A DNA stretch of 64,000 bases, taken from assembly GCA_049578545.1 (NCBI GenBank), contig JBAUMF010000008.1, positions 56,053 to 120,052 on the forward strand, read 5' to 3'. Positions 42,812 to 51,256 of this stretch are shown in pieces. The stretch is from DASQBT01 sp049578545 (GTDB lineage Bacteria; Pseudomonadota; Gammaproteobacteria; Burkholderiales; Thiobacillaceae). Position 1 is the first letter of the stretch; the number at the start of each line of letters is the position of its first letter. The position numbers and the translations under genes are program-made. The notes below the pieces were generated by a model. The model ran no database searches, was not told where the DNA came from, and worked only from the letters and a program-made list of their open reading frames with translations.

Positions 42812-43210
42812 ATGAACAGGACGCACAGAAACCTCAGTTATCTCTTCGCAACTCTTTTCGCAATATCCTTGTCTGCCCTAGCCGCCGACCAAGACACCAA
42901 CAAGCCCAATGTCGCCGAACAGGCTCCCCAAAACATCGTTCAGATTAATGCCGATGTTGATTTACATGACTGGGAAGTAAGACGACTGATGCACCCTACC
43001 CCCCTTGAACTTCAGGATGAACAGTCTGGTAAAGTCTATATCTATGATGGTTTGACAGACCGGGAAGTGGATCAAGCCCTGGACAAAAATTTTGACCGGA
43101 TTGAATCCATGATGTTTGTCGGCACCGTCAAGACCGATAAGCAGGGCGACCCAGTGATTAATTCTGCAACGGGTCAGCCGATGCAGGAATCGGGCGGCTG
43201 TGACAATTAA
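42812..43210 (+). CDS. Small secreted protein of unknown function, copy 2
   Basis: A 132-residue protein with a signal peptide (LFATLFAISLSALAAD) and the same mature signature as the 4007-4363 gene: LHDWEVRRLMHPTPLELQD, VYIYDGLTDREVDQAL, MMFVGTVKTD and the terminal ESGGCDN. A short Asn/Gln-rich insert follows the signal. The start is at the ATG at 42812 with AAGGAG. It is divergent from the CadC-like regulator across the 22-bp tandem repeats, so that regulator may control it. Unknown function. Confidence 0.75.
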   Translation: MNRTHRNLSYLFATLFAISLSALAADQDTNKPNVAEQAPQNIVQINADVDLHDWEVRRLMHPTPLELQDEQSGKVYIYDGLTDREVDQALDKNFDRIESMMFVGTVKTDKQGDPVINSATGQPMQESGGCDN

Positions 43211-43393
43211 GCGTTGCCGATGCAATACGCCATGAGGCCACAAGTCGGCTTGTGTCCCTCGGGTTGACCATCCCGGGAGTGGCAGCCGTGACACGGCATA
43301 AGACATGGGCTATGCTGCAACGATACACCGACCTGGGCGCTGAATCTTTGGTGAGCCGGTTGGGCTAAATAAGAAGAAAAGGGAGGGCCAAAG

Positions 43394-43675
43394 ATGACCG
43401 TGCAACAGGACGGGAGCCCGGTTCATGTCTCGTTCTCAGAGGGGGACTGGACCCAAGAGGAGCGAGACCACTTGTCCGCGACCATGACGGGCTATCAGGT
43501 AGACGAATGGAAGACGAGCAAAGGGGACCCCTGCATGGCGTTCTATCGTCCCGGAGCCGTAGAGGCGTCGTTCATAATTTCCAAGATCAAACCTCAATAC
43601 ATTGTCTACCGGCGAAAGCGAGTGGACGCAAGCGGCACTTCCCTTGACCGGGTTCTAAGTCACATGAAGCGATAG
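43394..43675 (+). CDS. Hypothetical small protein
   Basis: A 93-residue protein with GGGAGG about 8 bases before the ATG. The composition is that of a soluble acidic/basic mixed protein (SEGDWTQEERDHLSATM, then VYRRKRVDASGTSLDRV). No signal, membrane segment or known motif. I do not recognise the family. Coding is supported by the ribosome site and uninterrupted frame only. Confidence 0.5.
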   Translation: MTVQQDGSPVHVSFSEGDWTQEERDHLSATMTGYQVDEWKTSKGDPCMAFYRPGAVEASFIISKIKPQYIVYRRKRVDASGTSLDRVLSHMKR

Positions 43676-44329
43676 CTTGGGGTCGGCTCCCCCGGTTCAA
43701 ATTACTCCGGCTTTAGTTTGGGAACTAACGCAATGTTACAGGTTTGTGCATCACGACATAGGCACGTGTCGGGCGCAATTGTGACAACCGACTTCTCAAC
43801 AAATAGTGTGGATAACTGTAGTTGAAACAGGCTTAAACATAAACGGTGTATACGGTTTACTCTGCTGCCTAAATTGTGGGCGTGATTGCAGGGTTCCATT
43901 ACTGCACGTAGACTCGACGAGCAGTCCATGAGTGGCTGGTGTGGGCCGATAACACCAGCCCAACCATACAAGCAGTCATTCTCAAGCGTACTGTATCCGT
44001 AGGGGCCGAGCGGCTGAAATGCCCGCTGACTTGCCAATCATGCCGGCACTACGGCCGGCAGCTTGCTGAAGTAAACCAGCCGCCTAGGAACGCAATTTTC
44101 CAGTCCACTCAATGACGGCAATTGGCCGAACCCGGACCCTGGGTCAGCCCCTAAGCAGACATCCGCCCCGGTAGATCAACGATATCAGTTCCGATCACCA
44201 GAATCGGGCTGTCGCCAAGTTGGTCAGCACACATCTGCAAGGCTACACGACAGAATCTATCCAGGGGTTATTCGGAGGCCAGCGACCTGATACCCTTGAT
44301 CACCGTGTTATCTTTTGTGGGAAAGTGTT
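43676..44329. other. Non-coding stretch
   Basis: No supported gene. A single consensus DnaA box, TGTGGATAA, occurs at 43807-43815. A degenerate repeat begins near 44058 (GCAGCTTGCTGAAG) and has a relative at 46062; see findings. Confidence 0.45.
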
Positions 44330-44794
44330 ATGAAAAGATCACAAGCGTTAAAACCGCTGCAACTCCAAGCCCTCCAGCTTCTCGCCATGGGCACACCCGC
44401 AAATCAAGTCGCCGAGAGACTGGAGGTGACCACGATGACCCTTTACCGATGGAGGCAGCTTCCTGCGTTTGCAGACAAGCTGCACTCCATTACTCATTCT
44501 GGACTGGAAGAAATTGCCAAGAAAATGAATGCCACGATACTGACGGCAGTGGAGACGCTTCAGGAGATACTCTGTGATATGCGGGAGCCAACACAAACCA
44601 AAATGAAAGCAGCCCTCGGCGTGTTGAATGCGATGTCGGCAGTGAATGGTGCTCTAGAAAAAAGCCTCCAGCACAGGGTTGGCGATTTTGACCTGAAAAA
44701 GCGATTCAGCGGACCCTGTTACACATACGACAGCAGCGGGAACCCATGCCGCCAGACCACCGTGGAGTCGATGCCTGATGTGGTTGAGGTATAA
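44330..44794 (+). CDS. Helix-turn-helix protein, phage/mobile-element type
   Basis: A 154-residue protein. Residues 8-45 (LQLQALQLLAMGTPANQVAE, RLEVTTMTLYRWRQLPAF) form a helix-turn-helix like those at the start of phage small terminase or resolvase-like proteins. The middle (about 60-120) is helical; the C-terminal third is polar. I start at the ATG at 44330. It stands alone, without phage packaging genes nearby, so it may be a remnant or an independent regulator. Confidence 0.55.
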   Translation: MKRSQALKPLQLQALQLLAMGTPANQVAERLEVTTMTLYRWRQLPAFADKLHSITHSGLEEIAKKMNATILTAVETLQEILCDMREPTQTKMKAALGVLNAMSAVNGALEKSLQHRVGDFDLKKRFSGPCYTYDSSGNPCRQTTVESMPDVVEV

Positions 44795-45022
44795 AATCTG
44801 TGAAATTGAATTGCACCTGTAACGGTGTGATGAGGGCGATATATCTACGTAGCTCAGCCTTGTTGAATTCATGCCAACGACATGACTGCAAACCATGCCA
44901 GAATTAAACCCAAACTAACATGTACCGATTGGCACCCACTTATAATTGGGTTTGGAAGGGAAGCTTGGGCATGCATGTGACTATTGGCGGATTGGTGCGT
45001 AAGAAGAAAGCTTAGCGTTTTT

Positions 45023-45439
45023 ATGAAAAAACAAGGGACAACATTCAAAGGCTTTCCTCTCGGCCATTTCCACCCAAGACACTTGGCCAATATCTTTGCC
45101 GAAGAATGTGCCCTGATTGGTGGTTTGGTCATCGCGTGGGGGCAATTCGATAAAGAGTTGTGCAACTTGTTTAGCCGATTGCTGGGATTTTCCTACATGG
45201 AGCCCACCGACAAACGCGCCCACGCGGTCTTTTACTCTTCGACAAATTCGAAAGCGCGTAGAGATGCAATGGTCAGTCTCATCAAGATGGTAGACGATCC
45301 GATTTGTCGAGAATGGCTTAACACCGCAATTGAAAAGGCCGGTAATGCAGCAGAAAAGCGCAACAACATCATTCATTCTGAATATTTCGCTGATCTATTG
45401 AATCCATCCGACAGCCGGCCACTATCTGTATATTGGTGA
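45023..45439 (+). CDS. HEPN-like protein
   Basis: A 138-residue all-helical protein. It has LVIAWGQFDKELCNLFSRLL, AHAVFYSSTNSKARRDAMVS and, near the C-terminus, AEKRNNIIHSEY. The R-x4-H motif (RNNIIH) at the end of a helix is the hallmark of HEPN proteins, many of which are RNases in toxin-antitoxin and abortive infection systems. The start at 45023 is tentative: no good ribosome site. Its stop overlaps the GTG of the next gene (GTGA). Confidence 0.55.
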   Translation: MKKQGTTFKGFPLGHFHPRHLANIFAEECALIGGLVIAWGQFDKELCNLFSRLLGFSYMEPTDKRAHAVFYSSTNSKARRDAMVSLIKMVDDPICREWLNTAIEKAGNAAEKRNNIIHSEYFADLLNPSDSRPLSVYW

Positions 45440-46011
45440 TCTTCATATTCCCGGCCCGGACCGACCTTCGTATCCGTCTCCTCGGCATGGCATTGCAGCT
45501 CCTCGGTATATGGACAGTGTGGCACGACCTGACCACCACTGCGCGGGAGTTTGGTAAGGACGACGTCTTCTGCTCCACATGGGATTGGCTGAAGGGATTT
45601 TTTGGCCGAAGACACACAGTTATCGGTGCTCTTAGCGGGAAGTTTGCAATTGTTGGGGCAAAGGCACGCGTCAAGCAGCGACAGCCAATCGATGCATCAT
45701 TAGCATTGCCGGGTCGGGTTGCTGCTCTGGAGAAGCTTGCAAAGCAAATAGACGATGAGGTCGATGCGGCCTACCGCGAGCTAGACCAACTCGCGGCGGC
45801 GCTGGATCAGAAGATAAAGGACGAATCGGGTGAACGTGAAGAGGCTGTAAATGGGGTTAGGGGGCTCGTCAAGAGTACGACTACCGGAAACTATCCTGTT
45901 CTGCTCTTTGGTGCTGCATGGTTAGCTGTGGGCGTGATTCTGGCGACGTTGGCGCCTGAGTTGGCCAAGGTGGCAGCCGGACAAGGAATCGAGGTTTGGA
46001 AGGCACTCTGA
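45436..46011 (+). CDS. Membrane protein with coiled coil, coupled to the HEPN-like gene
   Basis: A 191-residue protein with a hydrophobic segment near the N-terminus (LLGMALQLLGIWTVWHDL), a central charged helical region (PGRVAALEKLAKQIDDEVDA and beyond) that should form a coiled coil, and a C-terminal membrane segment (VLLFGAAWLAVGVILATLA). The GTG at 45436 overlaps the previous stop by four bases, indicating translational coupling. I do not recognise the family. A membrane partner next to a HEPN-like protein suggests a two-gene module. Confidence 0.55.
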   Translation: MIFIFPARTDLRIRLLGMALQLLGIWTVWHDLTTTAREFGKDDVFCSTWDWLKGFFGRRHTVIGALSGKFAIVGAKARVKQRQPIDASLALPGRVAALEKLAKQIDDEVDAAYRELDQLAAALDQKIKDESGEREEAVNGVRGLVKSTTTGNYPVLLFGAAWLAVGVILATLAPELAKVAAGQGIEVWKAL

Positions 46012-46306
46012 TTGGCAAAAATCGCCAATAATCAATCATTATCAAGCCCGCCCATATGCGCGACAGCTTACTGAAGTTGACCGGCTGTTCAGGAATGCAT
46101 CTTCGGGCTCATTCAATGACGTCAGTTGGCCGACTTGAGACATGCGTAGCCGCACCATGATTCACGCATTATTGTTGCAGTGGTCTCGTTCCGATTGCTG
46201 AATACTCCCTCACGGCGTAAAATATAACCGTTGTTTCGAGCACCCTGCGGATTTTCTCTTTGCAAGCGTGGCGTGCTTCTTCCCATCACTTGCTAAGGAG
46301 CTAAAA
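46012..46306. other. Non-coding stretch with degenerate repeat
   Basis: It carries a sequence from 46062 (ACAGCTTACTGAAGTTGACC...TCAATGACGTCAGTTGGCCG in pieces) that resembles 44058-44130. No gene is seen. Confidence 0.4.
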
Positions 46307-46579
46307 ATGAACGTCTCATCCGACGGCTTGCCCGTCGCATCGGTAGTATCCCCACTCGCAAACCAACTCAACAACGCATCTGCCAAGGTCTCTTGGACAC
46401 CGTATTCCGCCTGTGTCGCTGGGGAAGCCTGGGACGGTAGAGAACAGGACGAGGATCAAGTCCTCGACGCTTGGCAATACCTCATCGACATCGGCATTGT
46501 CTGGACCCTGCAAGGCTGGTATGGCAGCACTGCCGCTATGCTCATCGAGCGTGGCCTATGCAGTGAGAAGGGGGAGTGA
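46307..46579 (+). CDS. Small hypothetical protein, first of a three-gene cluster
   Basis: A 90-residue soluble acidic protein with AAGGAG upstream of the ATG at 46307. Notable segments are WTPYSACVAGEAWDGREQDE and WQYLIDIGIVWTLQGWYG, a pattern I associate with small proteins of plasmids and conjugative islands. No catalytic motif. It is followed 2 bp later by the next gene, so the cluster is one transcript. Confidence 0.6.
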   Translation: MNVSSDGLPVASVVSPLANQLNNASAKVSWTPYSACVAGEAWDGREQDEDQVLDAWQYLIDIGIVWTLQGWYGSTAAMLIERGLCSEKGE

Positions 46580-46581
46580 CC

Positions 46582-47016
46582 ATGAGCGCCTACATCGTCA
46601 ATCCCGAACACGTCGCCGCTCTGGCGGCTTATGCGGCACGCCCACCTTTGCATCGCAACGCCGTCATTTTTGAATGGCGCGAGGGCGGAGCGGAATTGGT
46701 GGCCGAAAAGCTGATGCAGGCCAACATTGATTCCTGCAACTATCGCTACCCCAACAGTCATTACTACACCCCCGAGGGGGAGGCACAACTGATTCAGGAG
46801 GCCGTCGAATACGCCAAGAGATTCAAGTTCAATGCCCCGCGCCTCACCCCGCTGGACATCATCAGGATGTGCGAATGCCTCGATTACCAAAGCTGTGAAC
46901 CGGAGAACTGGCGCGATACGCTGGCATCCCGCCAGATCGAATTCATCAAATCCAGCGCGATCCGCGAGCTGCCTGGCTATGACAAGGCAGTGCGGGATTT
47001 CAGCCTAGCGGCATAA
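46582..47016 (+). CDS. Hypothetical protein, second of the cluster
   Basis: A 144-residue soluble protein beginning MSAYIVNPEHVAALAAYA; FNAPRLTPLDIIRMCECLDY and a late ELPGYDKAVRDF follow. The ATG at 46582 has GGGGGAG upstream and lies 2 bp after the previous stop. It resembles proteins of unknown function carried by integrative elements. No enzymatic signature is visible. Confidence 0.65.
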   Translation: MSAYIVNPEHVAALAAYAARPPLHRNAVIFEWREGGAELVAEKLMQANIDSCNYRYPNSHYYTPEGEAQLIQEAVEYAKRFKFNAPRLTPLDIIRMCECLDYQSCEPENWRDTLASRQIEFIKSSAIRELPGYDKAVRDFSLAA

Positions 47017-47027
47017 GGAGAATGACC

Positions 47028-47444
47028 ATGCATGGACTTAAGACGTTGAACAAACTCAACAAGGATGCCAGCGGCGGCCACGCAGGTTCTCCAGCAAAAC
47101 GGAACTCAAAACCCTACCGCGTTCATGTCACGAATCGTTTCAAGGATGAAAAGAGCTACACGCTCGGCCCCTATGCAACCAAGGAGGAAGCCATTGAAGC
47201 TGCCAAGAAAGTCACGGTGGATTTCCTCAAGGACGGCATCCGCACGGATGGTCAGGACACGCCGTTGGATTTGCTGGATTACTTTCTCGAAAGGGGCGAT
47301 TACGCCCAAGTGATCGGCCCCAACTACCGGGTGGAATTCAACACCGCAGGCTTTGCCGAGAAGACCTGTTACGAAGTGCTGGGGGTGCCGGTGCCGGAGC
47401 GGCTGTTCTACAGCAAGGTGAAATTCATCCCGGGCTATGACTGA
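47028..47444 (+). CDS. Hypothetical protein, third of the cluster
   Basis: A 138-residue basic protein. After a polar N-terminus (about 1-30), YRVHVTNRFKDEKSYTLGPY looks like a small beta-rich domain, followed by ATKEEAIEAAKKVTVDFLKD. It ends RLFYSKVKFIPGYD. AAGGAG precedes the ATG at 47028. It is convergent with the XRE regulator. Unknown function. Confidence 0.6.
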   Translation: MHGLKTLNKLNKDASGGHAGSPAKRNSKPYRVHVTNRFKDEKSYTLGPYATKEEAIEAAKKVTVDFLKDGIRTDGQDTPLDLLDYFLERGDYAQVIGPNYRVEFNTAGFAEKTCYEVLGVPVPERLFYSKVKFIPGYD

Positions 47445-47507
47445 CATGCCAGTGATAGACAAGTGGGGCAGCCTCCGAAACCTAGCTATGATGGCCGTCA
47501 CCTATCA

Positions 47508-47828
47508 TCAGGTCACAACCAACTTGATCGCCTTGACCGCCAGTCGAAGCTGAGTTTCATTTGCCCGCTTTGCAAATCGGGTCAGGTAAGCACGGAGGGC
47601 AGCGGGGGTTTCCTCAGCAGGAAATCGGAAGAATTCGACCATCGGCATGTTCAGCGCCTGGGCGATACGCTCAAGGGAATCGAGGGATGGGAAATGTCGT
47701 CCAACCTCCAGCCGAGATAGATGCCGGGCATCCAGACCAACCAATTCTGCAAGCTGTTCCTGCGTCAGCCCAGCCTGCTTACGCAGTTCCTTGATCCGCG
47801 CTCCGACGAGTTTCTTGGTGTCTGCCAT
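47508..47828 (-). CDS. XRE-family transcription regulator
   Basis: A 106-residue Cro/CI-type regulator. The helix-turn-helix is ARIKELRKQAGLTQEQLAEL with VGLDARHLSRLEVGRHFPSL; the C-terminal part (about 70-106) is helical and may dimerise. The start at the ATG at 47828 (MADTKKLVGA) is chosen as it begins the conserved domain. It lies downstream of and co-directional with the PD-(D/E)XK nuclease gene, which it may control. Confidence 0.85.
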   Translation of the reverse strand: MADTKKLVGARIKELRKQAGLTQEQLAELVGLDARHLSRLEVGRHFPSLDSLERIAQALNMPMVEFFRFPAEETPAALRAYLTRFAKRANETQLRLAVKAIKLVVT

Positions 47829-47994
47829 GCCGTTCCCCTGTTGGCCGCATATTCCAACAGGCACTGACAACAGACCACGGCATTAGACAACGATTAAAGC
47901 GACATTTCTCTACGTGTGATGAATAGTAATAGGCATCTGCTGCCTAGATTGACGGCACGCTACGTTGAGTTGTAAAAAACGCAATGGCACGCAT

Positions 47995-48957
47995 CTAAGT
48001 TGGGAACCCACGAGAGGGAATCTCACGCGCCAGGCTTTGCGCGATGTCCAGCGCCGCGGAGACACTGGCTTGGGATGCATGGAAACTCTGCTGTAGGGGG
48101 GCAATTACTTCAACTGGTACGGCAATCGATACGGACTTTCCAGCGAGTTGGATTTGCAATTCGGGGAATACGCTGGCCAAGTCCTTGTACCGGGCTTCGA
48201 TGGCTTCAAAGTCAGACGCCTTGCCTTTGAAGAATACTTTTACAACCCCGCCGGTAACTTGATGAATAAAATCGACGCCCTTTGGAAAGCTGCTTGGGTA
48301 GAAATTGATCCACGTGCTTCCTGCGGGACGCGGTTTCGGTTCCGGCATTCCCAATTCTGGGTAGTGCTCTTGGGCGAATTGCCAATAGCGCAAGGCAAAT
48401 TCAGTCATTGCATCACTGACCTTCGGCTGGTAACCCCGCCTGTGCTGCTCTACCCCTTCCAGTACGACCTTGGCCCGGTAGTCTTGCCGAGGCTCACTCG
48501 ACCGGCGGGCGACAAAATACGCCATGATTTCCTCGTAGGAAATCTCGCAATCGTAAGACTCAGCTTGCGTCGGTGACTCAAGGTATTTGCGCGGGGCGAT
48601 AATGCAGGTCCGGAATTCCTGCCACAACCCATCAGCAGCGCCCCGATCTCCACGCTTCGTATAGCGGTTTCCCTGATCCGGCTGTGCGTTGGCGGCAATC
48701 TTGTTTTCGACCAGAATTGCCTTGGTCGTCTGGTCTTCAGCATCAAAGATGAATACTAGATCAGACTCGCCAAGTTCGGCATCCACAACAGAATGCCACG
48801 CGCCAATGTGGGACTTAAACACCGGTCGCTCAAAAACTCGGGAGGAAAACCAGTCCCGGAATTCCTGGCTGACCTGTAATTCCTCCAGAACCAGAAAGTC
48901 AATATCGCGCTCGGTGACGTTCTCAATGAAGTTCAGGTCTCTTATGCCACCAGCCAT
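47995..48957 (-). CDS. PD-(D/E)XK nuclease-superfamily protein
   Basis: A 320-residue protein. GESDLVFIFD (about residue 63-72) supplies the first acidic residue, and AILVENKIAAN (about 80-90) the ExK pair, so the nuclease core is intact and N-terminal. The C-terminal half (about 190-320) has STWINFYPSSFPKGVDFIH and a mixed alpha/beta region of unknown role. The overall layout resembles PDDEXK_4-type proteins of defence islands. A DNA-cleaving role is inferred; the target is unknown. It is divergent from the RarA-C-like operon. Confidence 0.75.
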   Translation of the reverse strand: MAGGIRDLNFIENVTERDIDFLVLEELQVSQEFRDWFSSRVFERPVFKSHIGAWHSVVDAELGESDLVFIFDAEDQTTKAILVENKIAANAQPDQGNRYTKRGDRGAADGLWQEFRTCIIAPRKYLESPTQAESYDCEISYEEIMAYFVARRSSEPRQDYRAKVVLEGVEQHRRGYQPKVSDAMTEFALRYWQFAQEHYPELGMPEPKPRPAGSTWINFYPSSFPKGVDFIHQVTGGVVKVFFKGKASDFEAIEARYKDLASVFPELQIQLAGKSVSIAVPVEVIAPLQQSFHASQASVSAALDIAQSLAREIPSRGFPT

Positions 48958-49127
48958 GATTTCCCCTTGAATTTGCCTTGTTATCTTGGTTTGACAGATA
49001 CCAGATCGTCATATTATGCCTAGTTATGGGCGAAATCGAACGAAAAACCTCGCCTATTGGCGCGACACCTCTTTACATGAAAAGTAACAGGACTACGCTC
49101 AACACTACATTCACTACCAATGAGCAC

Positions 49128-50234
49128 ATGTCACAGAGCGAGTTACCCTTCGATGCTGGCGCCAACGTTCGCCTAACCCTGGCTGAGCGCATGGCAACCA
49201 GCCGCTTATCAAGCATCCCCAAGCTTATCCCGCACACCGATGACCGCTGGGTACTGGCTTCCAACCTGCAGAAGGCAATCCGGCGCGGGTTGGTACCAAC
49301 CGCTGTTGCCACCGCTGTCCGGCTACTGACCGTCGATCCTCGATACTTCTGGCGACGGCTGTTGGTCATCGCCTATGAAGATATTGGCTTTGGTGACATC
49401 AGTCTTTGCCAAGACCTTTTGAGAACCTTTCGCCGTGAGGCGCTGCACCGTGAGATTGGTCCTGAGCGAGTCGCGGTGTATTTCATCCGTGAGCTTGCCA
49501 ACGCACGCAAGAGCCGGGCGCTGTGCGATGCCATCGCCCTGCTCGAATTCTCAATCCACCGCACTGAGTACGAACGCCAATGCTTCGCCCTCACGGACGA
49601 GCAACTAGTGGTTGCAGCATGTGATGCCCACATTCCCATCATAAACAGGATCGCCGCCCTTCGGCACATTTGCGGGTACCGTCAGTACGCGCAGGGTACG
49701 TACCGAACAGTTACCCCGGCGCGAACCGATTTAATGCGCGAGGTCTGCTGCCGACAACAACTGGATGAAGTCGAAACCCGGCTGTTCATGTCGGGCCAGA
49801 GTGTATCGGAATCATTGAACATCACGCTGCCGATGATTGCCAAAATGGTGCGCGGTACGACGACTGAGCAACAAGCCAAACAGCGATTCACGGGCAAGCG
49901 AGGTATTCTCTATGCCAGCCTGGATCGTCATACGCGGACAGGCAAACGATGTTTTGCCCGCCTCGCCAAAGAGTTAACGCCGGTGCGCGAGCTCTTCGAA
50001 TGCCATCCATCCCTTGATCCCGTTGCGGTGCTTGGAGCCGGTGTGTTCATCATCGACGGCGCTGAGCTTGACCGCTGGCTGGTGATCGATGGTGCGGACA
50101 ACCTGCGCCAGACGTTCAACCAGAATTTCCTTGAACATGCGGGCCTCGCCCCAGACGATCAGGAGGAATTTCTAGCAGTGGTCAGGGACAACCTGCGTCA
50201 GTTGAACCGCATCCGTGCCGAGGAGATTGCCTGA
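49128..50234 (+). CDS. RarA/MgsA C-terminal-like protein
   Basis: About 368 residues without a P-loop. The segment WVLASNLQKAIRRGLVPTA through RYFWRRLLVIAYEDIGFGDI resembles the clamp-like collar domain of RarA/MgsA AAA+ proteins, where SEDIGLAD-type motifs occur; the ATPase part is absent. The rest (about 200-368) is unfamiliar. The start is uncertain: ATG 49128 (MSQSELPFDAG) gives the most protein-like N-terminus; 48978, 49029 and 49077 are alternatives. Its TGA overlaps the next ATG (TGATG). Confidence 0.55.
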   Translation: MSQSELPFDAGANVRLTLAERMATSRLSSIPKLIPHTDDRWVLASNLQKAIRRGLVPTAVATAVRLLTVDPRYFWRRLLVIAYEDIGFGDISLCQDLLRTFRREALHREIGPERVAVYFIRELANARKSRALCDAIALLEFSIHRTEYERQCFALTDEQLVVAACDAHIPIINRIAALRHICGYRQYAQGTYRTVTPARTDLMREVCCRQQLDEVETRLFMSGQSVSESLNITLPMIAKMVRGTTTEQQAKQRFTGKRGILYASLDRHTRTGKRCFARLAKELTPVRELFECHPSLDPVAVLGAGVFIIDGAELDRWLVIDGADNLRQTFNQNFLEHAGLAPDDQEEFLAVVRDNLRQLNRIRAEEIA

Positions 50235-51256
50235 TGCTTGGCCACACTGATTCCACTTTCACTAGCGATAATACCCAATTATCGCTACCAATTTTGGGGG
50301 ACACAAATGCCCCTGAAGGGTCGGTCAATCCAGGTCAACAATTGCAAGAAATTGCACGAGCCCGTTTGCTGACCCCGCAGGTCGCGGCGTACATCAGTGC
50401 GTCGCTGGCCGACAATACCCGCAAGGCGTACCGGCAGGATTTAGCGGATTTCCTGCGTTGGGGCGGCAGCTTACCCTGCACCCCTGAAACCCTAGCGGCC
50501 TACATCGCCGAGCAGACTCTCTCACTTTCACCCTACACCATCACCCGTCGGATTGTCGGCATCAGCCGGGCACACGTGAGCCAGGGTCTTGCCGATCCGG
50601 CCAAGACCGATTTGGTCCGCACGGTCTTGCGCGGGGTGAGGAAAAAGCACGGCAAGCCACAACGCCAAGTCGTACCCTTACTGAAGCAGGACCTGCTTTC
50701 CATTCTGCCCCTGATGCAAGGCACCAAGGGCATACGGGATCGCGCGCTGATCCTGCTTGGATTTGCCGGTGCCCTGCGTCGCTCGGAACTGGTGGCACTG
50801 GACAGACAAGACCTTCAGTTTGTCAAAGAAGGCGTGACCATCCATCTGCGAAGGAGCAAGACAGACCAGCAAGGCCAAGGGAGGAATATTGCAGTGCCGT
50901 ATGGCAGAACCAGTGCCTGTCCCGTCAAAGCCGTGCAGAGTTGGCTGGAGCATTCCGGGATTACCGCTGGCCCAATCTTCCGCTCTGTCAATAAAGGGGG
51001 ACTCGTCCAGACCAGTCGATTGACCACCCAGTCAGTCGCACTGATCCTCAAAGCGTATGCCCACGCTGCCGGACTCAACCCTGAAGAAATTTCAGGACAC
51101 AGCCTGCGATCCGGTCTGGTGACCAGTGCTGCCCAGATTGGGGTGGCGGCTCACAAGATTCAACAACAGACTGGCCACCGATCAGCAGATATGCTGCATC
51201 GGTACATCCGGGATGCCAACCTGTTCGAGAATAACGCGGCGGGGCTGCTGCTATGA
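50234..51256 (+). CDS. Tyrosine recombinase
   Basis: A 340-residue recombinase. The N-terminal core-binding domain (about 45-135) has SLADNTRKAYRQDLADFLRW. Catalytic residues are visible as Arg near 182 (GALRRSELVAL), Lys 209 (RRSKTDQQG), His 289 and Arg 292 (GHSLRSGLVTSAA), His 315 (TGHRSADM) and Tyr 324 (LHRYIRD). It lacks the DUF4102 arm domain of the tRNA-adjacent integrase, so it is an unrelated second recombinase. It is translationally coupled to both neighbours (TGATG upstream, ATGA downstream). Confidence 0.88.
   Translation: MLGHTDSTFTSDNTQLSLPILGDTNAPEGSVNPGQQLQEIARARLLTPQVAAYISASLADNTRKAYRQDLADFLRWGGSLPCTPETLAAYIAEQTLSLSPYTITRRIVGISRAHVSQGLADPAKTDLVRTVLRGVRKKHGKPQRQVVPLLKQDLLSILPLMQGTKGIRDRALILLGFAGALRRSELVALDRQDLQFVKEGVTIHLRRSKTDQQGQGRNIAVPYGRTSACPVKAVQSWLEHSGITAGPIFRSVNKGGLVQTSRLTTQSVALILKAYAHAAGLNPEEISGHSLRSGLVTSAAQIGVAAHKIQQQTGHRSADMLHRYIRDANLFENNAAGLLL

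Noticed and set aside
43807..43815. Single DnaA box considered as part of an origin
   Set aside because: One isolated 9-mer without an AT-rich unwinding region or further boxes is expected by chance.
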